64,000 nucleotides of DNA from JBBRVW01 sp038246545 (GTDB lineage: Bacteria > Actinomycetota > Actinomycetes > JACCUZ01), in the NCBI GenBank assembly GCA_038246545.1, contig JBBRVW010000005.1, positions 1-64,000 of the forward strand, written 5' to 3'. Shown here piece after piece: positions 45,114 through 52,899 of this stretch (positions within the stretch are counted from its first letter, which is position 1; each line of letters begins with the position of its first letter). The notes under the pieces are model-generated. The model was given only the letters and a program-made list of their open reading frames with translations, was not told the DNA's origin and made no database searches. Both the position numbers and the translations under genes were made by a program.

Positions 45114-46175
45114 ATGAGAGTTCTCGTCACAGGAGGCGCCGGGTTCATCGGCACAGCTCTCGCCCGAGCGGGCGCACAGGAGGCCGACGAATGGGTAGTG
45201 CTCGACAATCTGCTGACGCAGGTGCACGGGCCGGACCCGCAGCTGGACCTCCCCGGCTCTGTTCGACTCGTCGTCGGCGACGTTCGCGACCCCGAGGCCA
45301 TCCACCGCGTTGTCCGCGAGGCGCAGCCGGACGTTGTCGTGCACCTGGCCGCCGAAACGGGCACGGGCCAATCGCTGACCGAGCCGTCGCGCCACGCTGA
45401 CGTCAACGTCACCGGGACGGCGAGGCTGCTCGAAGCTCTAGACGCCAATCCCGACGTGACGCGGCGCGTGATCCTGACGAGCAGCCGTGCGGTCTACGGA
45501 GAGGGTCACTGGCTCGATCGCCAAGGTCGCCTGTCGAGTCCTGCTGGCCGCACGCTGGAGATGCTCGAGGCCGGGCAGTGGGACTTCCCAGGACTCCGTC
45601 CGTTGCCGAGCACCGCGGGGGTAACGCCGCCGCGGCCGTGCAACGTCTACGGGGCGACGAAGCTGGCCCAGGAGCACCTCCTCCAGAGCTGGGCGGTCGC
45701 CAGGAGCGCTTGCACGGCGGTGCTTCGGCTGCAAAACGTCTATGGACCGGGCCAGTCACCGCTGAACCCGTACACCGGAATCACCACCCTGTTCTTTGGC
45801 GTCGCCACGGCGGGCTCTCCTATCCCGGTCTATGAGGACGGTCTGATCGGGAGGGATTTCGTCTTCATCCGGGACGTCGTTGATGCTCTTCGGGCCGCAC
45901 TGGCGGACGAGGGGGACTCACTCCTGGACGTCGGCTCTGGCACGGTCTCGACGATCGCGGAGGTGGCCGCAGAGATCTCGCGGCTGGCCGATGGGCCCGA
46001 GCCGGTGGTGACCGGTCAGTACCGTCTTGGCGACGTCCGCCACGCCTCCTGCGTCGCCCCTCGGGCGGAGCCGTCTGCCGGGGGGCGTGCGACGCCGCTG
46101 TCGGAGGGTCTCGCCGCTCTGCACCGGTGGCTCCGGGACTCCCCGGCCGACTCATCGGCCTCAGTCGTCGGCTGA
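45114..46175 (+). CDS. NAD-dependent epimerase, probable dTDP-L-rhamnose 4-epimerase
   Basis: This 353-residue extended SDR has GGAGFIG for NAD, SSRAVYGEGHW, the catalytic NVYGATK (Tyr, Lys) and LRLQNVYGPGQSPLNPYTGI. The long insert between the Ser and Tyr motifs and the NVYGPGQSxxNPYTGI stretch recall dTDP-L-rhamnose 4-epimerases. These make dTDP-6-deoxy-L-talose. That would extend the rmlACD pathway encoded 16 kb upstream. The ATG at 45114 gives a normal N-terminus. The 3' end overlaps the convergent DUF2304 gene by 15 bases. Confidence 0.75.
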   Translation: MRVLVTGGAGFIGTALARAGAQEADEWVVLDNLLTQVHGPDPQLDLPGSVRLVVGDVRDPEAIHRVVREAQPDVVVHLAAETGTGQSLTEPSRHADVNVTGTARLLEALDANPDVTRRVILTSSRAVYGEGHWLDRQGRLSSPAGRTLEMLEAGQWDFPGLRPLPSTAGVTPPRPCNVYGATKLAQEHLLQSWAVARSACTAVLRLQNVYGPGQSPLNPYTGITTLFFGVATAGSPIPVYEDGLIGRDFVFIRDVVDALRAALADEGDSLLDVGSGTVSTIAEVAAEISRLADGPEPVVTGQYRLGDVRHASCVAPRAEPSAGGRATPLSEGLAALHRWLRDSPADSSASVVG

Positions 46176-46538
46176 CGCGCGTGGCGCGGCGGCCACTCGG
46201 ATTCCCAGTTGGCGCTGGGTCGCCTCGTCTATCGCGAGGCGGCGGGCCAGCACGGTGAGCTGCCGCTCGACGTCGCGGAACTTCAGGTAGAAGCCGACCA
46301 CGACGTAGAGAAAAACCGCCACGAGCAGGTACAGCAGCAGGTCGGTGCCGCGACCGACGCCGACAAAGTTGGCGACCCGGGTGGTGAGGTCCGGGTAGAG
46401 GATCGAGACCACTGCGGCGCCGGCCAGCGCGACCATGATCAGCCGCTTCCAGGCGCGGGTGCGGGCGGTGCCGCGGCGCTGCAGCAGCACGACGACGAGC
46501 CCCAGGGTGGCGGCGATGAGGAAGACCTGGATCAGCAT
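46161..46538 (-). CDS. DUF2304 membrane protein
   Basis: This 125-residue protein has three membrane helices (opening MLIQVFLIAATLGLVVVLL) and a short helical C-terminus with ERQLTVLARRLAI. DUF2304 genes usually sit beside a GT2 gene of the dolichol-phosphate-mannose synthase type, as here (7 bases apart). The pair probably makes or uses polyprenyl-phosphate-linked sugar. The direct role of DUF2304 is unknown. Confidence 0.85.
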   Translation of the reverse strand: MLIQVFLIAATLGLVVVLLQRRGTARTRAWKRLIMVALAGAAVVSILYPDLTTRVANFVGVGRGTDLLLYLLVAVFLYVVVGFYLKFRDVERQLTVLARRLAIDEATQRQLGIRVAAAPRASADD

Positions 46539-46545
46539 GGTGGCC

Positions 46546-47223
46546 TCACTTCAGCAGCAGGTCGAACAGGATGTTGACCCCGTTGATGAGGGGCTGTCCC
46601 TTGCTCTTGGAGTACGTCGTGTAGCGGATGTGCACCGGCAGCTCGGCGTAGCGGAACTTGCGGCGGGCCACGATCGAGAGCACCTCGGATGCGTGCGCCA
46701 TGCCGTTCATCTGCAGGTCGAGGGCCTCGGCGACCTCCCGGTCGAACACCCGCATCCCGTTGTGGGTGTCGGTGAGCGCCAGTCCGGTGCTCGAGCGGGT
46801 GTACCAGATCGCCGCGCGCAGGACGGCGCGCTTGGCGCCGCCAATCTCGCTCCGGCGGTCGAGGAACCGCGAACCGAACACGATCTGGGCCTGGGCGGTC
46901 CGCAGCAGCTCGACCATCGGCTCGATGGCCACGATGTCGTGCTGCCCGTCGGCGTCGAAGGTGACGAACCAGCGCACCTGCGGCAACGTCATTGCGTACT
47001 CGATGCCGGTCCGAAGAGCCGCGCCCTGGCCGAGGTTGATCGGGTGCCGGACCAGCAGCGCCCCGGCATCCAGCACGGCCTGCGAGGACCCGTCGCCGCT
47101 GCCGTCGTCCACGCACACGACCAGCGGGTAGGTCTGCCGCAGCTCCCGCACGACGTCGCCGACGACGGCGGCCTCGTTATAGACGGGGATCACGACGCAG
47201 ACGTCCGACTGCGTGATCGACAT
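46546..47223 (-). CDS. Polyprenyl-phosphate glycosyltransferase-like GT2 protein
   Basis: This 225-residue GT2 enzyme carries VCVVIPVYNEAAVVGDVV, VDDGSGDGSS, HPINLGQGAALRTGIEYA, FDADGQHD and GSRFLDRRS. These are the marks of DPM1/GtrB-like enzymes that move a sugar onto a polyprenyl phosphate. There is no C-terminal membrane domain, so the DUF2304 partner may supply the membrane part. ATG 47223 has a good GAGGAGCGGAG ribosome site. A longer in-frame start upstream lacks this. Confidence 0.9.
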   Translation of the reverse strand: MSITQSDVCVVIPVYNEAAVVGDVVRELRQTYPLVVCVDDGSGDGSSQAVLDAGALLVRHPINLGQGAALRTGIEYAMTLPQVRWFVTFDADGQHDIVAIEPMVELLRTAQAQIVFGSRFLDRRSEIGGAKRAVLRAAIWYTRSSTGLALTDTHNGMRVFDREVAEALDLQMNGMAHASEVLSIVARRKFRYAELPVHIRYTTYSKSKGQPLINGVNILFDLLLK

Positions 47224-47300
47224 CCGTCTCCGCTCCTCACGGCAGGGGGGACGCCCGGCGGCGCCCGCTCGCCGATGACCGGCGTTCTCGGCGATCAGGC

Positions 47301-47306
47301 TACAGT
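47301..47306 (+). promoter_or_regulatory. Possible -10 element for pseB
   Basis: TACAGT lies 36 bases before the pseB ATG in the 119-base divergent spacer. No strong -35 is visible. Confidence 0.4.
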
Positions 47307-47342
47307 TTCGCAGCGATTCGCCCACAACGGCTGGAGGAGTGC

Positions 47343-48326
47343 ATGACCGCCTGGAACGGCGCATCGGTGTTGATCACCGGAGGTACGGGGTCCTTCGGGA
47401 AGGCCTTCACCCGCCGGCTCCTCGACGACGGCCAGGCGGAGCGGATCGTCATCTACTCCCGTGACGAGCTCAAGCAGTACGAGGTCCGTCGGCTGCTCGG
47501 CGACCACCCGCGGCTGCGGTTCCTGATCGGCGACGTCCGCGACAAGGACCGGCTGCGCCGCGCGATGTCCGGTATCGACTACGTGGTGCACGCCGCGGCG
47601 CTCAAGCAGGTCGACACCGCGGAGTACAACCCGTTCGAGGCGGTGAAGACGAACATTCTCGGGTCGCAGAACGTCATCGACGTGGCGATCGACTCCGGCG
47701 TCAAGCGCGTCGTCGCGCTCTCGACCGACAAGGCGTCCAGCCCGATCAACCTCTACGGCGCCACGAAGCTCTGCGCCGACAAGCTGTTCATCGCCGGCAA
47801 CCACTACGCCGCCAAGTCGGCCACCCGGTTCGCTGTGGTGCGCTACGGCAACGTCGTCGGCAGCCGCGGCTCGGTCGTGCCGTTCTTCCGCTCGCTCGTC
47901 GACAGCGGCGCCACCGTGCTGCCGATCACCGACGACCGGATGACCCGGTTCTGGATCACGCTGCCGCAGGCGGTGCAGTTCGTGCTCGACGCGTTCGCCC
48001 GGATGCACGGCGGAGAGCTCTACGTGCCCCGCATCCCGAGCATGAAGATCACCGACCTCGCGGAGGTGCTCGCACCCGGCCTCAAGACCGAGATCATCGG
48101 CATCCGGCCGGGCGAGAAGCTGCACGAGGAGATGATCTCGGTGGAGGACGCGCACCGGACCCTGCGGTTCGCCGACCACTACGTCGTCAAGCCGGTCATC
48201 TCGCACTGGGGCGGCGAGGAGACCCACGGTGGCGACGAGGTCGCCGACGACTTCGTCTACCGGTCGGACCGCAACGACCAGTGGCTGACGCACGACGAGC
48301 TGTCCGAGATGGTCTCGGCGCTGTGA
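47343..48326 (+). CDS. pseB: UDP-N-acetylglucosamine 4,6-dehydratase (inverting), PseB
   Basis: This 327-residue SDR removes water from UDP-GlcNAc and inverts C5, giving the L-arabino 4-keto sugar that starts pseudaminic acid synthesis. Visible are the NAD motif TGGTGSFG (12-19), YSRDELKQYE, the Asp129-Lys130/Tyr138 catalytic set in STDKASSPINLYGATK, and GNVVGSRGSVVPFF. MTRFWITL and IIGIRPGEKLHEEM are also typical. It is short and soluble, as in PseB, unlike the long membrane-bound CapD-like group. The stop overlaps the pseC start. Confidence 0.95.
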   Translation: MTAWNGASVLITGGTGSFGKAFTRRLLDDGQAERIVIYSRDELKQYEVRRLLGDHPRLRFLIGDVRDKDRLRRAMSGIDYVVHAAALKQVDTAEYNPFEAVKTNILGSQNVIDVAIDSGVKRVVALSTDKASSPINLYGATKLCADKLFIAGNHYAAKSATRFAVVRYGNVVGSRGSVVPFFRSLVDSGATVLPITDDRMTRFWITLPQAVQFVLDAFARMHGGELYVPRIPSMKITDLAEVLAPGLKTEIIGIRPGEKLHEEMISVEDAHRTLRFADHYVVKPVISHWGGEETHGGDEVADDFVYRSDRNDQWLTHDELSEMVSAL

Positions 48327-49456
48327 CCGGGGGGTTCCTCCCGTACGGGCGCCAGGACGTCGACGAGGAGGACGTCGCCGCCGTCGCAGCCGTGCTGCGC
48401 GGCGACTGGCTGACGACCGGACCGGCGGTCGACGCGTTCGAGGCAGACCTGTCGGCGCACGTCGGCGGCCATCCCGTCGTGTCGGTCACGTCCGGCACGG
48501 CAGCGTTGCACGTGGCCTACGCCGGGCTCGGGGTCGGGCCCGGCCAGGAGGTCGTCACGACCCCGATGACGTTCGCGGCGACGGCCACGACAGCGGCCAT
48601 GCTGGGCGCCACAGTGCGGTTCGCCGACGTCAGCGACGACACCCTCAACCTCGACCCGGGTGCGGCGTCGGATGCCGTCACGTCCGCCACGACGGTCGTC
48701 GCCGCCGTCGACTACGCCGGGCACCCGGCCGACCTGGACGCGCTGCGCAAGGTTGCCGACGAGGCCGGCGCCGCCCTGCTCGAGGACGCCGCGCACTCGA
48801 TCGGCGCGACGCACGCCGGCCGCCCGGTCGGGTCTGTCGCCGACGTCACGACGTTCTCGTTCTTCCCGACCAAGCACCTCACCACGGCCGAGGGCGGCGC
48901 CGTCGTCGCGCTCGACGACGAGGTGGCAGCCCGGGCCCGGCGGTTCGCCCGGATCGGGCGCGACCCGCAGCCCGTGCGGCATACCGATGAGGGTGCCTGG
49001 TTCTACGAGATGTCCGTGCTCGGGCTCAACTACCGGCTGCCGGACGTGCTGGCCGCGCTCGGCAGCAGCCAGCTGCGCCGCCTGCCGGCGTTCGTGGCCC
49101 GCCGGGCGCAGCTGGTGGCGCGCTACGACGAGCTGCTCGCCGCCGTCCCCGGTCTGCGGCTGCCGGAGCGCCGCGGCGACGTCGAGCCCGCCTGGCACCT
49201 CTACTCCGTGCGGGTCCTCGACGGCCGGCGCCGCGAGGTGTTCGACCGGCTTCGGGCCGAGGGCATCGGCGTGCAGGTGAACTACATCCCGGTGCACTGG
49301 CACCCGGTGTTCGAGGACCTCGGCTACCGCCGTGGCATGTGCCCGGTCGCGGAGGCTGCGTACGCCGAGCAGCTGTCGCTGCCGCTGTTCCCGGGGATGG
49401 CCGACCAGGACCTCGAGCGGGTGGTCGAGGTGCTCGGATGCGTCCTGCGCGGATGA
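48323..49456 (+). CDS. pseC: UDP-4-amino-4,6-dideoxy-N-acetyl-beta-L-altrosamine transaminase, PseC
   Basis: This 377-residue PLP enzyme of the DegT/DnrJ/EryC1 group aminates the PseB product. The PLP Lys is Lys184 in FFPTKHLTTAEGG. SGTAALHVAY, EDAAHSIGA and the VNYIPVHWHPVF end motif fit PseC. GTG 48323 overlaps the pseB stop (GTGA), and its own stop overlaps the next ATG (ATGA at 49453). This gives a chain of three coupled genes. Confidence 0.93.
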   Translation: MTGGFLPYGRQDVDEEDVAAVAAVLRGDWLTTGPAVDAFEADLSAHVGGHPVVSVTSGTAALHVAYAGLGVGPGQEVVTTPMTFAATATTAAMLGATVRFADVSDDTLNLDPGAASDAVTSATTVVAAVDYAGHPADLDALRKVADEAGAALLEDAAHSIGATHAGRPVGSVADVTTFSFFPTKHLTTAEGGAVVALDDEVAARARRFARIGRDPQPVRHTDEGAWFYEMSVLGLNYRLPDVLAALGSSQLRRLPAFVARRAQLVARYDELLAAVPGLRLPERRGDVEPAWHLYSVRVLDGRRREVFDRLRAEGIGVQVNYIPVHWHPVFEDLGYRRGMCPVAEAAYAEQLSLPLFPGMADQDLERVVEVLGCVLRG

Positions 49457-51759
49457 CCGCCGCGCCGTTCGACCTGTTCGCCGTGCTGCACGGGAACCTC
49501 GGCTTCAGCTCGATCCCCGTCGAGGACTACCCGGTGGTCCTGGACCGCTGCTTCTGGCCGGTCGTGCAGGAGCTGTCGGGCGGCTCCGGGCTCCGGCTCG
49601 GCCTGGAGTTCCCCGGCGCCAGCCTGCAGTGGGTGGCCCGGCACGACAGCTCGTTCGTCGACGCGCTGCGCCGGCTGCTCGACGACGGCCGGGCCGAGCT
49701 GGTCGGCTCGGGTCTGACGCAGGCGATCCAGCCGCTGGTGCCGGCCTACGTCGGGCTGCGGAACCTCCAGCTCGGCAACCGGGTCTACGAGGACGTCCTC
49801 GGTGTGCGGCCGCGGATCGCCTACGCGAACGAGCAGACCTCGAGCGACGGCGCCGCGCGGCTCTACGAGGAGGCGGGCTACGAGGCGATCGTCATCGACT
49901 GGGAGAACGCCTCGCAGAACGGCCGGCTGCCGGCGTCCGCACGCTGGACGGCCCCACGCCTCGCCGGCGGCGGCCTGCACGTCCTGTGGGCCTCCACGGT
50001 GATGTTCCAGCGCACCCAGCGGGTCGGCTACGGGCAGCTCACCGCCGACGAGCTGCTCGCCGACGTCGCGGACGCCCGCGGCGAGCAACGCCGGCCCCTG
50101 TGCCTCTACAGCAACGACTGGGAGGTCTTCGACTACCACCCGGGTCGACCGCCCCGCGCGGAGCTGCTCCCGCCGGCGGCGCCTGAGCAGATGCCGCGGT
50201 TCCTCGCTGTCCTGCGCGCGGCGCGAGAGGCCGGCCTGGGTGAGTTCCTGCTGCCCGGTGAGGTGCTCGACGCGTACCGGACCGACGACGCCGTCACCAT
50301 GAGCAGCGCCGAGTCGCCGATCCTCACCAAGAAGCAGCCCAAGTACAACCCCGCCCGGTGGGCCCTGTGCGGGACGACCGCGAGCTACGTCAACACGGCC
50401 TGCGCCCGGCTGGAGCGCGAGGTCGTGCGAGCGCGCAACGGCGCCACCGACGACGAGCTCGAGGTCGTCGACGACCTCGACGAGCAGCTGGTGCTGCTGC
50501 ACGCCTCGGACCTGCGCACCTCGTTGACCCAGCCCAAGTCCGAGGCGATGTTCGCCGACGTCGGCCGGCTCACGGCCGACGCCGGCCGGTTGGCCGGGGC
50601 GCAGCAGGAACGCGCTGAGCTCGCGGACGTGGTGCTGGCCAACGCCGCCGGCGGCCCGTGGCGCGGCTGGCCGGTGACCGTGGACCTGCGGCTGCCGCCG
50701 GGTCGGTTCCCCGTATCGGTGGAGCTCGTGTCCGCCGGCTCGGGCGACCGCCCGGTCCAGCAGGTCGAGACGGTGGAGCGCTACCCGGACGGATCGCTGC
50801 GCCGCGTCCGCCTGGTGCTGGTCGGTGTCGAGCTCGGACCCGGCGAGCGGGCCGGTTTCGCGGCCCGGGAGGCGGCAGCGGCCGACCTCCGGCTGTCGGA
50901 GGCGACCGAGCCGTCGGTCACCACGGCCACGGTCGAGGCGACCTTCCTGCCACGGCGCGGCGGCACGCTGGCCCGGGTGGCGTTCCCCGGAAGCACGGGC
51001 GTCGCCCTGGGGCACGTGCCCTACGGACGCTTCAGCCCGATCCACCTCACCCCGGACTGGTACACCGGCAACGTCGTGCTGGTCGACGAGACCGGCACCC
51101 AGCGCACCGACCTGACCGGGACCACGGTGCACCTGCCGGACGTCCCTGACGCGTGGCCGGTGCGGGTCCCCGTCGTGTCCGAGGTGCACGCGGACGGCAT
51201 GAGCGTGGTACGCACCACGTGGGTGTCCCGCCGCGAGCCGCGGGTCGACCTGGACATCGCCCTGACCCTCCCGAACATCGCGCCGCGTTCGCTGCACGCC
51301 GGCATCCTCACCCTGGACCCGCGCAGCCTGGCGCCCGGCGACGTGCGCTTCGCCACCGTCAACGGCGGCACCGAGGCCGCGGAGCACGCGCTCGGAGGCG
51401 AGGTGGTACGGCAGACCGCGAGCCCGTCGCACCGCGTCTCGGTGAGCTCGTGCCTCGGGTCCACCGAGGGCTGGGCAGCGGTGCTCGGCCCGCGCGGCGG
51501 GGTCGCGCTGCACGTCGACCGGACGCTGACCGCCGGCAACCCGCTGCTGGAGTACGAGGCGACCCCGGAGGGACCGTTCGTCCGGCTGGTGCCGTCCTTC
51601 GCCGAGACCGCCGACACCGGCTCACCCCGCTTCCGCGGCCGGCTGCGGCTCGGCATCGCCTACGAGGCCTTCGGCGCGCTCTCCGCGGCCCTGGTCGACG
51701 ACTGGGCGGTCCGCCGCATCGGCCTGAGGGTCAGCGGCACCCTCACCGGCCGGGCCTGA
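49453..51759 (+). CDS. Glycoside hydrolase family 57-like protein
   Basis: This 768-residue protein resembles GH57-type (alpha/beta)7-barrel enzymes. LHGNLGFSS at the start takes the place of the first family motif. A Glu in YANEQTSSD and an Asp in YSNDWEVFDYHPGRP sit where the nucleophile and acid/base would lie. A helical region (~290-400) and a long beta-rich C-terminal part (~410-768) follow. There is no signal peptide. It is translationally coupled to pseC. It may trim or transfer a sugar within the nonulosonic pathway. I cannot assign the reaction, and the catalytic residues are inferred from position. Confidence 0.6.
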   Translation: MTAAPFDLFAVLHGNLGFSSIPVEDYPVVLDRCFWPVVQELSGGSGLRLGLEFPGASLQWVARHDSSFVDALRRLLDDGRAELVGSGLTQAIQPLVPAYVGLRNLQLGNRVYEDVLGVRPRIAYANEQTSSDGAARLYEEAGYEAIVIDWENASQNGRLPASARWTAPRLAGGGLHVLWASTVMFQRTQRVGYGQLTADELLADVADARGEQRRPLCLYSNDWEVFDYHPGRPPRAELLPPAAPEQMPRFLAVLRAAREAGLGEFLLPGEVLDAYRTDDAVTMSSAESPILTKKQPKYNPARWALCGTTASYVNTACARLEREVVRARNGATDDELEVVDDLDEQLVLLHASDLRTSLTQPKSEAMFADVGRLTADAGRLAGAQQERAELADVVLANAAGGPWRGWPVTVDLRLPPGRFPVSVELVSAGSGDRPVQQVETVERYPDGSLRRVRLVLVGVELGPGERAGFAAREAAAADLRLSEATEPSVTTATVEATFLPRRGGTLARVAFPGSTGVALGHVPYGRFSPIHLTPDWYTGNVVLVDETGTQRTDLTGTTVHLPDVPDAWPVRVPVVSEVHADGMSVVRTTWVSRREPRVDLDIALTLPNIAPRSLHAGILTLDPRSLAPGDVRFATVNGGTEAAEHALGGEVVRQTASPSHRVSVSSCLGSTEGWAAVLGPRGGVALHVDRTLTAGNPLLEYEATPEGPFVRLVPSFAETADTGSPRFRGRLRLGIAYEAFGALSAALVDDWAVRRIGLRVSGTLTGRA

Positions 51760-51782
51760 CCGGTCGGCGGACCGTCCTGCCG

Positions 51783-52817
51783 TCAGGCGTCGGAGCCGGG
51801 GGCCAGCGAGTCCCAGGTGACGGCGTCGTGCGACGCGAGGGGACCGCTCAGCGTGCGGCCGAGGACCTCGTGCAGGTGGTCGCCGCCGACACCCTCACGG
51901 GGGCGCAGCGCGACCAGGTCCTCGCGGCGCACGACGTGGCCGGCCGCCAGGTCGGTGGCGGCGTAGAGCCCGCGCCAGGCCCAGTAGCGCTCGTCGGCGT
52001 CCGAGCTGGGCGCCTTGCGGCTGGAGCCGAGAGCTGCCGTGGTGTCGCGGACGGCCCGCACCAGCGCGGTGAACTCCGGCGGGGTGAGGGCGTACGGGTG
52101 GTCCGGGCCGGGGAGCGACCGGTCGGTCGTGAGGTGCTTCTCGATGAGCACCGCGTCGCGCGCGACGGCGGCGGTCGCGGCGGTGTGGCCGGGTGAGTGG
52201 TCGGAGAACCCGACGAGCACGCCGAACGCGTCGGCGATGGTCGACATCGCGCGCAGGTTGAGGTCAGCGAGCACGGGTGGGTAGCTGGACACGCAGTGCA
52301 GCACGATCACGTCGCGGGCGCCCGCGTCGGCCAGGACCCCGAGCGAGCGCTCGATGTCGCCGAGGTAGGCCGCACCGGTGGAGACGATGACCGGCAGCTT
52401 GGTGGCGGCGCAGGCCTCGAGCAGCAGGTGGTTGGTGAGGTCCCCCGAGGCGACCTTGAGGGCAGGCACGCCGACGTCGACCAGTGTCTGCACGGCCCCG
52501 AGGTGGAACGGCGTGGACATGAAGTCGATGCCGGCGTCCCGGGCGGCCTCGGCGAGGGTCGGCAGCCACTCGTCGGGCAGCCGGTTGTCGCGGAAGAAGG
52601 TCTGCAGCCGTTCCGCCGACGGCGCGGCCAGCGTCTCCGCGGTGAACGACTGGAACTTCACCGCGTCGGCGCCGGTCCCGGCGGCAACCTTCACCAGCTC
52701 GACGGCCGTCTCGAGGCTGCGGTCGTGGTTGGAGCCGATCTCGGCGATGACGTAGGCGTCCGCGCCGACCGCGACCCGGTGGTCGCCGATCGGGACCGAC
52801 GTGCTGAACGTGTCCAT
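51783..52817 (-). CDS. NeuB-family nonulosonic acid synthase
   Basis: This 344-residue enzyme condenses a C6 amino sugar with phosphoenolpyruvate to form a C9 sugar. VIAEIGSNHDRSLETA, ADAVKFQSF and STPFHLGAV are the family's opening motifs. A C-terminal SAF (antifreeze-like) domain (~285-344) is present. The substrate loop reads VASGDLTN and the end motif LPGPDHPYALTPPEF, as in sialic/legionaminic synthases. PseI-type enzymes instead have SFE and an SxxD-type end. It is convergent with the GH57-like gene (23 bases apart). Gene context suggests pseI, but the motifs do not, so no symbol is given. Confidence 0.85.
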   Translation of the reverse strand: MDTFSTSVPIGDHRVAVGADAYVIAEIGSNHDRSLETAVELVKVAAGTGADAVKFQSFTAETLAAPSAERLQTFFRDNRLPDEWLPTLAEAARDAGIDFMSTPFHLGAVQTLVDVGVPALKVASGDLTNHLLLEACAATKLPVIVSTGAAYLGDIERSLGVLADAGARDVIVLHCVSSYPPVLADLNLRAMSTIADAFGVLVGFSDHSPGHTAATAAVARDAVLIEKHLTTDRSLPGPDHPYALTPPEFTALVRAVRDTTAALGSSRKAPSSDADERYWAWRGLYAATDLAAGHVVRREDLVALRPREGVGGDHLHEVLGRTLSGPLASHDAVTWDSLAPGSDA

Positions 52818-52899
52818 GCCGCGAGCCTAACGAGCGCCGCGCGTCCGGCCGAATCCGCCGACGCGGTCAGACGGAGGCGGCCGTGGCCAGCCGGGCGGG

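Noticed and set aside
49324..51513. Antisense frame (729 codons) over the GH57-like gene
   Set aside because: Mirror of a coupled, motif-bearing plus-strand gene; no domain recognisable.
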